This document shows positions 24,847 to 33,302 of a DNA stretch of 62,212 bases, one piece after another (positions within the stretch are counted from its first letter, which is position 1; every line of letters begins with the position of its first letter). The DNA is from Oscillospiraceae bacterium (GTDB lineage: Bacteria; Bacillota; Clostridia; Oscillospirales; Ruminococcaceae). Below the pieces are notes generated by a model. The model was given only the letters and a program-made list of their open reading frames with translations, was not told the DNA's origin and did not search any database. The DNA lies in NCBI GenBank assembly GCA_017435045.1, contig JAFSFT010000054.1, positions 1 through 62,212 on the forward strand. The letters are read 5' to 3'. The position numbers and the translations under genes are program-made.

Positions 24847-27800
24847 TTATTTATACGGATTTGTTGTCGCTGTCGGACACATGCACTCAAACAACAATGC
24901 TTTCTGCTGTCTTGTAAAGTTTCTATTGTTAAGGTAGTTTTCCGCTTCATCCTGCGATGTGCTTCCGTTTTTATTTCCTTTGATATCTGCTTTATCTTTC
25001 AACACTGTTGCTGCGCCGTAGCCTATAACATATTGTGCAGGGTAAGTATCAATTTTACTTTCCTGTGTTGACAATTCATAATTACTAACAGCTTCTTTTG
25101 CCTTGGCATTTGCATAGCCATAGGCTTTTTCAATAACTGCCGCCTGTTCGTCAGTGTCCAGTATTGTATAAGCTGGATTAGTCATAAGTTTTTCAATTGT
25201 CTTATATGCAGTCTGTCCTCTTGTATGCGCAAACTTATCATATTCTTTTGCAGTCAGATGTTTTGTTTCTCCGTTCACGTTGAACTTTTTCGCAGCATAA
25301 GACGGCAACACTGTTGCTTCGCCCAATTCGTCATAAATACGTTTAATTTCATCGTCAACAGGTGTAGATTTATCTGTTGACCAATATCCTGGCGAAACAA
25401 AATTCTGCAGTGCTCTTGCCCCTACATTACCATTATCCTGCTTTCTGCCCCACTGGTCACGATATGCTGACAGCTTATTGTTAAGTCCAGGTATCTTCGC
25501 CTGCTGTTGCTGAACAAATCTCTGCATAGTTGGTGACACACTCTTGGTTTTATCTACGTATGTCTGTGTGCGATACCTGTTACCTGTGCGTGCAAATTGC
25601 CCTGATAATGTGGGGATAAACTGTCCTGCATAGTTTAATGCTCCTGCCTGTGCAAATGATATTACAGCCTTACTGTCGCTGTATGCTGTCGCTTCAATGG
25701 CATTGTTTAAGCCGTCCAGCATACTCATTTCAAACACAGGGTCCGCTATCTTGAATATCTGTGACATAAGTGTTGAAGATTTATCATCATCTTTCATTGC
25801 ATTGTACAACTCAACACCTGTAAAGAACGGCATTGCTGCCGGTGCTGCCCAGTCAATAGTCATTGATGTGCCTCCAATCTGCATTGCATAATCCTGCACA
25901 CCATACAGTTTTTCAAAGTCGCCTTCTTTGTCGCCATCATCTTCTTTGCCTGTCACCAAGCCAAGAGATGCCAGCAATGCACCCAAAGCACATATTCCTG
26001 TACCTGTCAGGCCACTGGCCAACTGGTCGAGCGCTTCCGCAACAGTATATTTTTCACCTTTAACCCCTTTAACAAGATTTTTAAAAGAGCTTATCACACT
26101 TTCAGTTGAAGAAAAATCCACACCACCAGTTGCAAGGTTAAAAGCACCTCTTACAAGATTTATCGGCGAATATTCCACACCTCTTGCAATTACATTTGCA
26201 GGTGTCTTTGCAAACGGCAATATACCTTCCGTTAATATTTGAGCACCTGGAGCTTCGTTCATTTTCCTTTTGATGCGTGTCACATTTTCAGAAAAAACAT
26301 TTACATCCCTGTAGGTTGCTTTCTGGGCTTCGTTAGTTGCATAAGTTTTTAATGCATCCATAACCTGCATATTTTCAAACGTATTTGCATTTGCCGCTGT
26401 TATGCCGTTGGCTTTCATTGCTCCTGCCAAAGTTTTTGTATAATGATGTTTCAAAAACAACATATCTTCTGCTTCCAGCGCACCAGTGTTTGCTTTTCGC
26501 AGTTTTTCCAACAGTGGCATTTTAAATATCTTGCGCATTTCCTGTATGTGCTGATTTGTGCCATATTTAGCTTCACCTTTTATTGCACTGATATTAGCAT
26601 TAAAATCTTTTTCTGCATAATCCAGCAGTGATTTATCTGTTTTTCTGTTTACAACAGCCTTTGTTTTTACACCATCTTTCACAAAAGCTTTTTCAAGATG
26701 TGCGCCTATAATATCTTTTGCAGTTTTGAAAGGCGAGAAAATTGCATTGCCTACAGTATTTCTTATATGCGTTCTTGGGTTCCCCAGCATAGACAGATAT
26801 CTCCATGCGTTCAGCTTGTCACCTATTGTCGCAGGGATATTATCAGCAATATGCTGTTCTATCTTTTCAAAAGCGGCATCTGCAGCTTCACCGTCCTTTG
26901 CTTTTAACAGGTTATCTGCCAGATTCTGTGGAATTGTGATATCTTCCACATTCCCCTTATACCTGTCAAGCCTGTCTGCATTTATCTGATTTACAGTTTT
27001 CTGCAGCATATATAGTTTTCCACTTGGTGTCATCTGTTTAAGCAGTCTAAATGCCTGTACTGTCTGGCCGGCTCTTGTTGCCTGCACACAAAGGTCAACA
27101 ACCAACTCCTGCGCCAATGCCGTGTCTCCTGCATTAACCGCATTGTTATACAACATCTGTCCAAGGGCAATGTCATTTTTAGATGGTGCTTTATTGCTTT
27201 TTGCCACTGCGTTCCAACGTTCTAAAGCATCTTCCCATCCGTTGTTTTCAATAATATGCTGTGCATGCTGCATAGCACTTTTGTCTGTCACAACCTCGTG
27301 AGACATCTCCCCTTTTGCAATAAGTTCTTCCATATTGGGGATAAACTTATTTGTTGTTGCTTCTGCTTCCATTGCAGTTCTTGCAAAATTCGATACTGTT
27401 TTACCGTCTGCAGATTTTGTCGGCACATCCACTGTTCTGTATGGATTTTCGCCTTCTGGTATTGTGCCGTGCTCATTTGCAAGAGCAAAATAACTGTCAG
27501 GGTTACTTTTCATCGCACCAATGCTATCCGGAAGATTGTCACCATTATTTTCCAACATTTTATTACCATTGCCAACTTGAGCATCTTGTGCTATATTATA
27601 GATGGTAGAGTTGACATCGCCGGACGGGAATTTGGAGACTGCAGGCTTTTGCTGAGTGGTCGCCCGGTTAGCGACAGCTCTACTTTTATATTTTGGGTTA
27701 TTCATATATTTACGTGTAGATACACCCCACATATTTTTAAATCTAACGGAATTTCTTTCATTTGATATTATTTCAGTAATGACAGAATATCCGTTTATTT

Positions 27801-28047
27801 TTTTACCCAACTGTATCTTTAAGCCTGTTTTGTCTCTTGCAACATATATAATATCATCATAATCTCTTATATATTCCGCTATTTTTGCATAATCATCTTT
27901 TGATAACGCAATATCCCCCAGTTCTTTTGGTTGACTGTGACCATCGTATGAATGTTTGACATCATCACTGCTAATTTCCATAAATTTGCCTGAAAGGTCA
28001 ACTTTACCTTTGCTCACAATATAAACATCTTTAATGAGCCTATCCAA
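24847..28047 (-). CDS. Phage large polyvalent protein, C-terminal part, downstream of an in-frame stop
   Basis: 1,066 codons. The first ~110 residues (HSQPKELGDIALSKDDYAKI, DDIIYVARDKTGLKIQLGKK) resemble the PBECR nuclease-like domains (phage barnase/EndoU/colicin type) found in phage polyvalent proteins. The rest is long and helical with LNAWRYLSMLGNPRTHIRNT, frequent in internal proteins of clostridial phages. The only start available is TTG 28047 with no ribosome site. The frame is the same as that of the upstream gene, separated by TGA-ACT-GTT. It is therefore most likely the 3' portion of one ~1,797-codon gene, needing readthrough, reinitiation, or inactivated. Confidence 0.7.
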   Translation of the reverse strand: MDRLIKDVYIVSKGKVDLSGKFMEISSDDVKHSYDGHSQPKELGDIALSKDDYAKIAEYIRDYDDIIYVARDKTGLKIQLGKKINGYSVITEIISNERNSVRFKNMWGVSTRKYMNNPKYKSRAVANRATTQQKPAVSKFPSGDVNSTIYNIAQDAQVGNGNKMLENNGDNLPDSIGAMKSNPDSYFALANEHGTIPEGENPYRTVDVPTKSADGKTVSNFARTAMEAEATTNKFIPNMEELIAKGEMSHEVVTDKSAMQHAQHIIENNGWEDALERWNAVAKSNKAPSKNDIALGQMLYNNAVNAGDTALAQELVVDLCVQATRAGQTVQAFRLLKQMTPSGKLYMLQKTVNQINADRLDRYKGNVEDITIPQNLADNLLKAKDGEAADAAFEKIEQHIADNIPATIGDKLNAWRYLSMLGNPRTHIRNTVGNAIFSPFKTAKDIIGAHLEKAFVKDGVKTKAVVNRKTDKSLLDYAEKDFNANISAIKGEAKYGTNQHIQEMRKIFKMPLLEKLRKANTGALEAEDMLFLKHHYTKTLAGAMKANGITAANANTFENMQVMDALKTYATNEAQKATYRDVNVFSENVTRIKRKMNEAPGAQILTEGILPFAKTPANVIARGVEYSPINLVRGAFNLATGGVDFSSTESVISSFKNLVKGVKGEKYTVAEALDQLASGLTGTGICALGALLASLGLVTGKEDDGDKEGDFEKLYGVQDYAMQIGGTSMTIDWAAPAAMPFFTGVELYNAMKDDDKSSTLMSQIFKIADPVFEMSMLDGLNNAIEATAYSDSKAVISFAQAGALNYAGQFIPTLSGQFARTGNRYRTQTYVDKTKSVSPTMQRFVQQQQAKIPGLNNKLSAYRDQWGRKQDNGNVGARALQNFVSPGYWSTDKSTPVDDEIKRIYDELGEATVLPSYAAKKFNVNGETKHLTAKEYDKFAHTRGQTAYKTIEKLMTNPAYTILDTDEQAAVIEKAYGYANAKAKEAVSNYELSTQESKIDTYPAQYVIGYGAATVLKDKADIKGNKNGSTSQDEAENYLNNRNFTRQQKALLFECMCPTATTNPYK

Positions 28048-28053
28048 AACAGT

Positions 28054-30237
28054 TCAATACGTTTTAATTTCTTGTTTTCTCTTGCCTTCAATAGAATCTT
28101 CTATGAACGCAGAAAACTCTTCTTGATTTGCAATTATTGGGTTATTACCATTTTCAGCCATTTTTGCTTTTTCACTTTTAGTGCTACCTTTTTTCCCTGT
28201 TTGCATATATCGACTGATTTCAGAATCTGTTAAATTAAAGATATTATTCTCGTCAACATTTACCATCACCTGCTTACCTCCAACAGGGGAATATATCGGC
28301 TTGATACCTTTTTGTGCGGAAAAAGCATACTCATCTGTAACTGCCTTAGAATTAACGGGCAGTTTTTCTATTTCGTCTACAAGGCCCTTAAACGCCTTAT
28401 ATTTCGCCGCTGTTTCAGGTGGGACAAATTCCCCACCGCCACGTTCAACATCAGCCCAAAAGGCAGATTCTGCGGCTGCTGCTTTCTGTTCCTGTGTTGG
28501 TGCCTTGCCGTATTTTGCATACAGATTCTGATAATCAAGATTCGCCTGCCTGTTTTCAGCCTCCGCCATCTTCTCTGCAGCACTCTGCCTCTGCTGTTCA
28601 ACATCTTTCTGTGGAGCAATGCCCTCGGCAGCAAGTTTTTCCAGCATATCAATTTTGTTCTGTTCACTCTCTGCCACTTTCTGGACTTCTGTCCGGGTAT
28701 CAATCCCCGCAGCCTCCTGCACCTGTTTTATAAGTGCTTCTCTTTCCTCATCTTTTGCATTCAACTGCAAATCAGCATTTTCTGCAGAATTAATTGCACC
28801 TGTACTATCAATTTTCTCGGAATTAATTACACTTTCGCCGTTTTTAATAACATTTTCAGTGTTTTTAATAACATTTTCAGTGTTTTTGCCAGGGACATTT
28901 GTGTCCTTATCAGCTGTGTTCCCGTCATTTATGTCGGCAACATTCTGCTGCACCTGTGCAGCGTTTTCTTCTTCCTGCTGCACCTGTGCAGCGCCTGCTG
29001 CGGTTTCTGCGGCATCTGCAGTATTCCTGTTACGGCCAACAAACTCAGCACCGCCGCCCATCACACCACCGCTGATGGCACCTCCAAGGAAGCTCAGCAC
29101 CAAATCCTCAACAGTAAGTGATGCGTCAGGGTCTCCCACAGCAAGGTCCATTGCGTGATTTGCTATAGCAGCAGTCAGTTCTTCTCCGCCTTCCGTCATA
29201 GACTGGCCGAAAGCAGCAGCAAGCATCGGGCTTATCTTACCGTTACGCACAAGTCTTTCCACTGCGCCCTCTGCAGCTTCTCTGCCTGCGCGGCTGTTCA
29301 TTATATTGGCAAGGCCTTTAAGAGAAACTGCTTCTGTCAGCACTTCAATACCGCCGCTTGCAAGGCCACGGCCAAAGGCCTGTCCTGCACTGCCGCCCTT
29401 TTCGCTGACATTAAGTGCCTTGCCCGCCATGCTCTGTGTGCCCATCAATGCAAGGGACGCACCCGGGACAACAAAGTTTGCAGGCAGTGTTGCAATGTTT
29501 GTGGCCATGCTCATGCCTGTGTCATAAAAAAACTGTTCGGCCGCATCAAAGCCTTTGCTTGCCTTCTTCTGTGCCTGCTTTGCTTCCTGCAGCTTCTGCC
29601 AGCTCCAGCCGCTTGTATCAAGTGCCTTTGTATACTGCTGCGGTTTCAGCTCTTTCAGTCTTGCCCAGCCTGCTTCATCCAGCACACCCTGGTCAGCCTT
29701 TCTTTCCAAAGCCTGTATTTCCATTTCCACGGGGTCTGTGGAAACCTGTCCAAGCATATTCACAGCCGCAAAAGGGGATGCCACAATATTCTTGGCCAAT
29801 GCCTCACCGCTCAGCTTCACCCTTTCCCATTGTGTAGGATTTCCAAGCTGTTCGTTCAGCCTTTTCTGTTCTGCCACAAGGTTTGCAAGCTGCTGTCTCT
29901 GTGACTTATCCCTGCCCTGCACAGCCAGAATATCGGCTATTTCACGGTCAATATTCTGCAGCCTGTCTCTTGCTGCACCATCTGCAAACAGCCCCTGCAA
30001 CCGCTCATAATTCGCCTGCTGGGCAATGCTTGCACTGTCTTTTTCTGCTGCCCCATTAACCTCAAAAGCAGGGGCAGAATAATTCTGCCCCTGTCTCTGT
30101 GTCGGTTCGGGTGCGGCCTTGTACAGTCTCTCCAGCTTGTCCATATCAATGCTGCCCTGCACGTTGGTGCTCTGTGTCTGAACGCCCGCAGGTGCATTGT
30201 TATACAGCCTTTTCAGTTTTTTAAGGTCAACTGACAT
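28054..30237 (-). CDS. Phage internal/polyvalent protein, N-terminal part, ending at TGA
   Basis: 727 aa from the ATG at 30237; AGAGGTG six nt upstream favours this over a GTG at 30246. It begins MSVDLKKLKRLYNNAPAGV with a second LERLYKAAPE copy. A Gly/Ala-rich possibly membrane-active region follows (VVPGASLALMGTQSMAGKAL to GGAISGGVMGGGAEFVG), then an Asn/Ala/Glu-rich low-complexity part with ENVIKNTENVIKNGESVIN repeats. It ends IEGKRKQEIKTY then TGA, and the coding continues in the same frame. It is probably an ejected virion protein; the position at the end of the structural operon fits this. Confidence 0.7.
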   Translation of the reverse strand: MSVDLKKLKRLYNNAPAGVQTQSTNVQGSIDMDKLERLYKAAPEPTQRQGQNYSAPAFEVNGAAEKDSASIAQQANYERLQGLFADGAARDRLQNIDREIADILAVQGRDKSQRQQLANLVAEQKRLNEQLGNPTQWERVKLSGEALAKNIVASPFAAVNMLGQVSTDPVEMEIQALERKADQGVLDEAGWARLKELKPQQYTKALDTSGWSWQKLQEAKQAQKKASKGFDAAEQFFYDTGMSMATNIATLPANFVVPGASLALMGTQSMAGKALNVSEKGGSAGQAFGRGLASGGIEVLTEAVSLKGLANIMNSRAGREAAEGAVERLVRNGKISPMLAAAFGQSMTEGGEELTAAIANHAMDLAVGDPDASLTVEDLVLSFLGGAISGGVMGGGAEFVGRNRNTADAAETAAGAAQVQQEEENAAQVQQNVADINDGNTADKDTNVPGKNTENVIKNTENVIKNGESVINSEKIDSTGAINSAENADLQLNAKDEEREALIKQVQEAAGIDTRTEVQKVAESEQNKIDMLEKLAAEGIAPQKDVEQQRQSAAEKMAEAENRQANLDYQNLYAKYGKAPTQEQKAAAAESAFWADVERGGGEFVPPETAAKYKAFKGLVDEIEKLPVNSKAVTDEYAFSAQKGIKPIYSPVGGKQVMVNVDENNIFNLTDSEISRYMQTGKKGSTKSEKAKMAENGNNPIIANQEEFSAFIEDSIEGKRKQEIKTY

Positions 30238-30249
30238 ATCCTTCACCTC

Positions 30250-30948
30250 TTATAATGTAAGTCCTTTTGCCTGCAGATATCTTGCTATAGCTTCCTGTGT
30301 CATACCAAGGCTTTTCAGATAGGTTATAAGGCCCTGTTCATCGTATGTCCTGCCGCCCAGCGTATATCTGTAGCCACCGTTTCCATTTGTTGCTGCTTTT
30401 TCTGCCGTGTTTTTCACAAGAGAGGCAAGCTCTGTAAGATAATCCTGATTGCCGCTTACAATCTGTGCATCACGGTTCGCCTGCAGCTCACGCAGATTGT
30501 CAAGATACCCCTGCTCCACAGCCGCTCTGTTGTTCTCATAGCCTAACTGCTGTTTTGCCGCAAGGCTCTGTGCATAACCGCCGTTGCCGCTTACCGCAGA
30601 AATCTGCGGCATATTGCGAAGTCCCTGCATATACGCCACATATCCGTCACGCAATGCCGCTGTCCTTGCCGTATCAAGGTTAGCCTTTCCCTGCTTAAAA
30701 GCAGCATCTGCGGCCGCTTTTCGCTCTGCCTGCATCTGTCTCAGCAGCCTTTTGTATTCATCTGCAGCAGCAGAAGCCTGTGTGTCTGCCACAGCTACCT
30801 GCGTTACAGGTTCATCATACAGATTGTTCGCATACCCTGCACCTCTGCCTGTAAGATCAGGTGCCAGAGGTTTAGCCTGCGTTTCTCCGTTAAGTATCTC
30901 AAGTGGAGACTTGATGGCGGTCGGTCTGATATATGGTTCGTATGCCAT
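30250..30948 (-). CDS. Phage virion-associated protein, unknown function
   Basis: 232 aa. Ala/Gln-rich and helical in the middle (EYKRLLRQMQAERKAAADAA, QGYLDNLRELQANRDAQI). The end YLKSLGMTQEAIARYLQAKG looks like a small C-terminal helix pair. GGAGGAATAG precedes the ATG. It lies 12 bp upstream of the polyvalent gene and 3 bp after the holin. Possibly an internal or ejection protein; I do not recognise a family. Confidence 0.7.
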   Translation of the reverse strand: MAYEPYIRPTAIKSPLEILNGETQAKPLAPDLTGRGAGYANNLYDEPVTQVAVADTQASAAADEYKRLLRQMQAERKAAADAAFKQGKANLDTARTAALRDGYVAYMQGLRNMPQISAVSGNGGYAQSLAAKQQLGYENNRAAVEQGYLDNLRELQANRDAQIVSGNQDYLTELASLVKNTAEKAATNGNGGYRYTLGGRTYDEQGLITYLKSLGMTQEAIARYLQAKGLTL

Positions 30949-30951
30949 AAT

Positions 30952-31431
30952 CTATTCCTCCCTGTGCTCTGTATTCACCGGCAGTGCCGCGTCCGCTGTC
31001 TCCTCTGTTTTTTCTTTAATGTAATCTACAAGTTTTACGAGGAATGGAGGGAGCGGAACTCCCACATCATGTATATTCTCAAGAATACTGATAAGCTCGT
31101 TAACCATCAGCCAGAATATTACGGCCAGTGCCACAATGCCGCCTACATTGATATCAATATGCATTGTTGTGCTGATAGCCTCGATTGCGTAATCCACCAC
31201 ATATCCCACAAAGACAAGCAGCCACATGAATATCTTTTTGACAATGCCCCAGAAACCGACAGAGCTTGAAATTCTTTCACCTCTTTTTGCCGCTGCTGCA
31301 ATGCCTGTAACGTAGTCAACAATGTTTGTTGCTACAAGGAATATAAACGGGACGGCCAGCACACCCAGCCAGCCATGTACAAGCGTAAAAATTGTTACAA
31401 AAAACACTTTGATTCTATCGATCGCTTTCAT
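30952..31431 (-). CDS. Phage holin (TcdE/phi-type holin family)
   Basis: 159 aa with about three membrane helices (GVLAVPFIFLVATNIVDYVT, GIVKKIFMWLLVFVGYVVDY, VGGIVALAVIFWLMVNELIS) and a charged C-terminus. The DYVTG segment after helix one and the NELISILENI ending are typical of this holin family. It makes the inner-membrane lesion that lets the adjacent GH25 lysin reach the wall. Confidence 0.88.
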   Translation of the reverse strand: MKAIDRIKVFFVTIFTLVHGWLGVLAVPFIFLVATNIVDYVTGIAAAAKRGERISSSVGFWGIVKKIFMWLLVFVGYVVDYAIEAISTTMHIDINVGGIVALAVIFWLMVNELISILENIHDVGVPLPPFLVKLVDYIKEKTEETADAALPVNTEHREE

Positions 31432-31435
31432 TTTA

Positions 31436-32359
31436 TTATCCTCCTATAATCTCTTTGATTTTGTTCAGCTTATCCTGGCATCTTGCAAGCTGCTTGCTGT
31501 GTATCTCATTGCTTGCCCTCTCAGCAGAAAGCTGTCGGTTTGCCTGTTCCAGCTCTCCTGAGACTCTGCCGTAATTGCCTGTTGCTTCCAGCACTTCCGC
31601 TTTCAGCTTCTCGATTTCTTCTGCCCTCGCCTGTGCAATTTCTGTCTCCGCTTCAAGGTCTTTCTGCAGCTGTTCCACCTGCTTTTTCAGCTTCTCCGCT
31701 TCGGTTTCCGCTTTCTCCGCTTCCGTCTTGCCAAAGCCGTTAAGGCCTGCGTTTTTGATGATTGCCGCAAAGTCCTTGTAGCAGTGGTTTAAGTCCACAT
31801 TGCCGTTTATGCCCTTAACCTTTCCTGTGGAAGAATACTGCCATATGGAGTGCTTTGGTGCTGCAGGGCGTACATTCCTGTATGCCGCAAGCCACAAATC
31901 GTATTTTTCAAGCCTTGCCATATCAAGCTGTGTATTCTGATAGTTAAGGTAGGTGTACACCATTGCGTAGCAGCCCCAGCTTTCAATTGTTTTTGCCGCA
32001 TACTCCACAAGGTCGGTAAGTGCAGAGGCGGAAAGGGGTTTAAGCAGGTTATCCTCCACGTCCACCACCAAGGGCAGTTCAAAGCTTTTGCCGCTTACCG
32101 CTTTTTTGAACAGAGCCAGTTCTTTGTCCGCATAAGTCTTGTCCTGTGCGTAGGTGTAGTAATATGCACCTACAGGTATGCCAAGGCGTTTGCACTGGGC
32201 GTAGTTTTTTTCAAAGTACGGGTCGATGTACAAACCGCCAAACTGGGTGTAGTTGGTGGAAACTGTTTTGAGGATTGCACCTTTTACGCCGTCCGCCTTT
32301 ACCTGCTGCCAGTCGATATCGCCCTGATAGCGGCTGACATCAATTATCCTGTCTGCCAT
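31436..32359 (-). CDS. Endolysin, GH25 muramidase with C-terminal coiled coil
   Basis: 307 aa. The GH25 domain (1-~205) contains RIIDVSRYQGDIDW, PLVVDVEDN (catalytic D and E) and SIWQYSS. The last ~100 residues are a continuous coiled coil (EAEKLKKQVEQLQKDLEAET) instead of a normal wall-binding domain; it may oligomerise the enzyme. The ATG at 32359 has GGAGG upstream. The start region is duplicated in tandem (see repeat). Confidence 0.93.
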   Translation of the reverse strand: MADRIIDVSRYQGDIDWQQVKADGVKGAILKTVSTNYTQFGGLYIDPYFEKNYAQCKRLGIPVGAYYYTYAQDKTYADKELALFKKAVSGKSFELPLVVDVEDNLLKPLSASALTDLVEYAAKTIESWGCYAMVYTYLNYQNTQLDMARLEKYDLWLAAYRNVRPAAPKHSIWQYSSTGKVKGINGNVDLNHCYKDFAAIIKNAGLNGFGKTEAEKAETEAEKLKKQVEQLQKDLEAETEIAQARAEEIEKLKAEVLEATGNYGRVSGELEQANRQLSAERASNEIHSKQLARCQDKLNKIKEIIGG

Positions 32360-32416
32360 AAATCCTCCTGATGATGGCTGACATCAATTATCCTGTCTGC
32401 CATAAATCCTCCTGAT
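32332..32416 (-). repeat. 41-bp tandem duplication over the lysin start
   Basis: 32332-32372 and 32376-32416 are identical 41-bp copies (44-bp period) holding the GGAGG site, ATG and first codons. The upstream copy starts a 19-codon frame (MADRIIDVSHHQEDLWQTG) that runs across the real start in another frame and stops at 32344. Confidence 0.9.
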
Positions 32417-32486
32417 TTAATGCAGTGCTGCAGCATTCAAAATTGTCTGCAGCACCGCTTTGTATCCGTAAGCTGTGCTGTACGGG
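32417..32486 (-). other. Short gap with a hairpin
   Basis: GCAGTGCTGCAG (about 32421-32432) and CTGCAGCACCGC (about 32448-32459) can pair, just after the fibre gene's stop and upstream of the lysin. Possibly a weak terminator or processing hairpin. Confidence 0.35.
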
Positions 32487-33284
32487 CTATTCCTCTGTCT
32501 TTGTGTCGATTTTTACAGTAAGTTCGCCTGCGTAGAAGGTTGGCACTGTTTTGTTTTTAACCTGGATGCCAAGGCCGTAGATTGCCACCTTGTGGCTGCC
32601 CTCGCCTGTTTTGGAGTAGATTTTTACTGTGCCTGTTGTCTCGGTGCCTGTTGTGCTTTCGGTATAAAGCAGGCCGAAAGGTGTTGTGCCGTCGTCCTCG
32701 CCGCCATAAAACACAGGGTTGCCCAGTGCGATATAGCTTGTGCCGTCCTTGCTGTAAAGGGTTGCCGCACCCTCGTATTCCTTGTTTGTGTCGCCCCAGT
32801 AGACAATGTAGGTTTCGCCCTCTTTAAGGCCCAGCAGTTCTTCGCTTGTTTCGCTTGCGGAGTAATAACCGCTTAAATCCTCTGCCACGGCAAAGCCTGC
32901 AAAGTCCTTTTTCTCCCTTAAAACGTCCTTGATTCTGCCCCACATATATGCGGCAGAGCCTTTGGTCTCATTTTCGGAGAGAAACCAGTAGTTAAGCTTG
33001 TCGGGATAGTCCTCTTTTGCGGTGTTGAACTTTATCTCCTTGCTTGTGGAGATTTCGCCATCTGCCGCACTGCCAAAGCCGTTTGCGGCTTTGCCTGCTG
33101 TGGATGTGCCGCCCACCAGCACCCTTGCGTAACTGTTTACACTGGCAGGCTCGCCGCCTACTGCACCGTTTGAAAGTGCAGGCTGTGTGGCGGAAAGGCC
33201 AAGGTATACATTTGCAGGTGCAGGAAATGCACTTTTGCCTGCAAGTGCCGATAAAATATTGTTTGCGTATGTATTGGAAATCAT
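32487..33284 (-). CDS. Phage tail fibre/tip protein with GGxDxxxPF module
   Basis: 265 aa. The N-terminus (NTYANNILSALAGKSAFPAP then NVYLGLSATQPALSNGA) is like short phage fibre proteins. The second half carries a module with TYIVYWGD, YIALGNPVFYGGEDDGTTPF and VAIYGLGIQ that recurs in the next gene. Probably part of the adsorption apparatus. AGGAGA precedes the ATG. Confidence 0.65.
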   Translation of the reverse strand: MISNTYANNILSALAGKSAFPAPANVYLGLSATQPALSNGAVGGEPASVNSYARVLVGGTSTAGKAANGFGSAADGEISTSKEIKFNTAKEDYPDKLNYWFLSENETKGSAAYMWGRIKDVLREKKDFAGFAVAEDLSGYYSASETSEELLGLKEGETYIVYWGDTNKEYEGAATLYSKDGTSYIALGNPVFYGGEDDGTTPFGLLYTESTTGTETTGTVKIYSKTGEGSHKVAIYGLGIQVKNKTVPTFYAGELTVKIDTKTEE

Positions 33285-33302
33285 ATTTTTTCTCCTTTTC
33301 TG

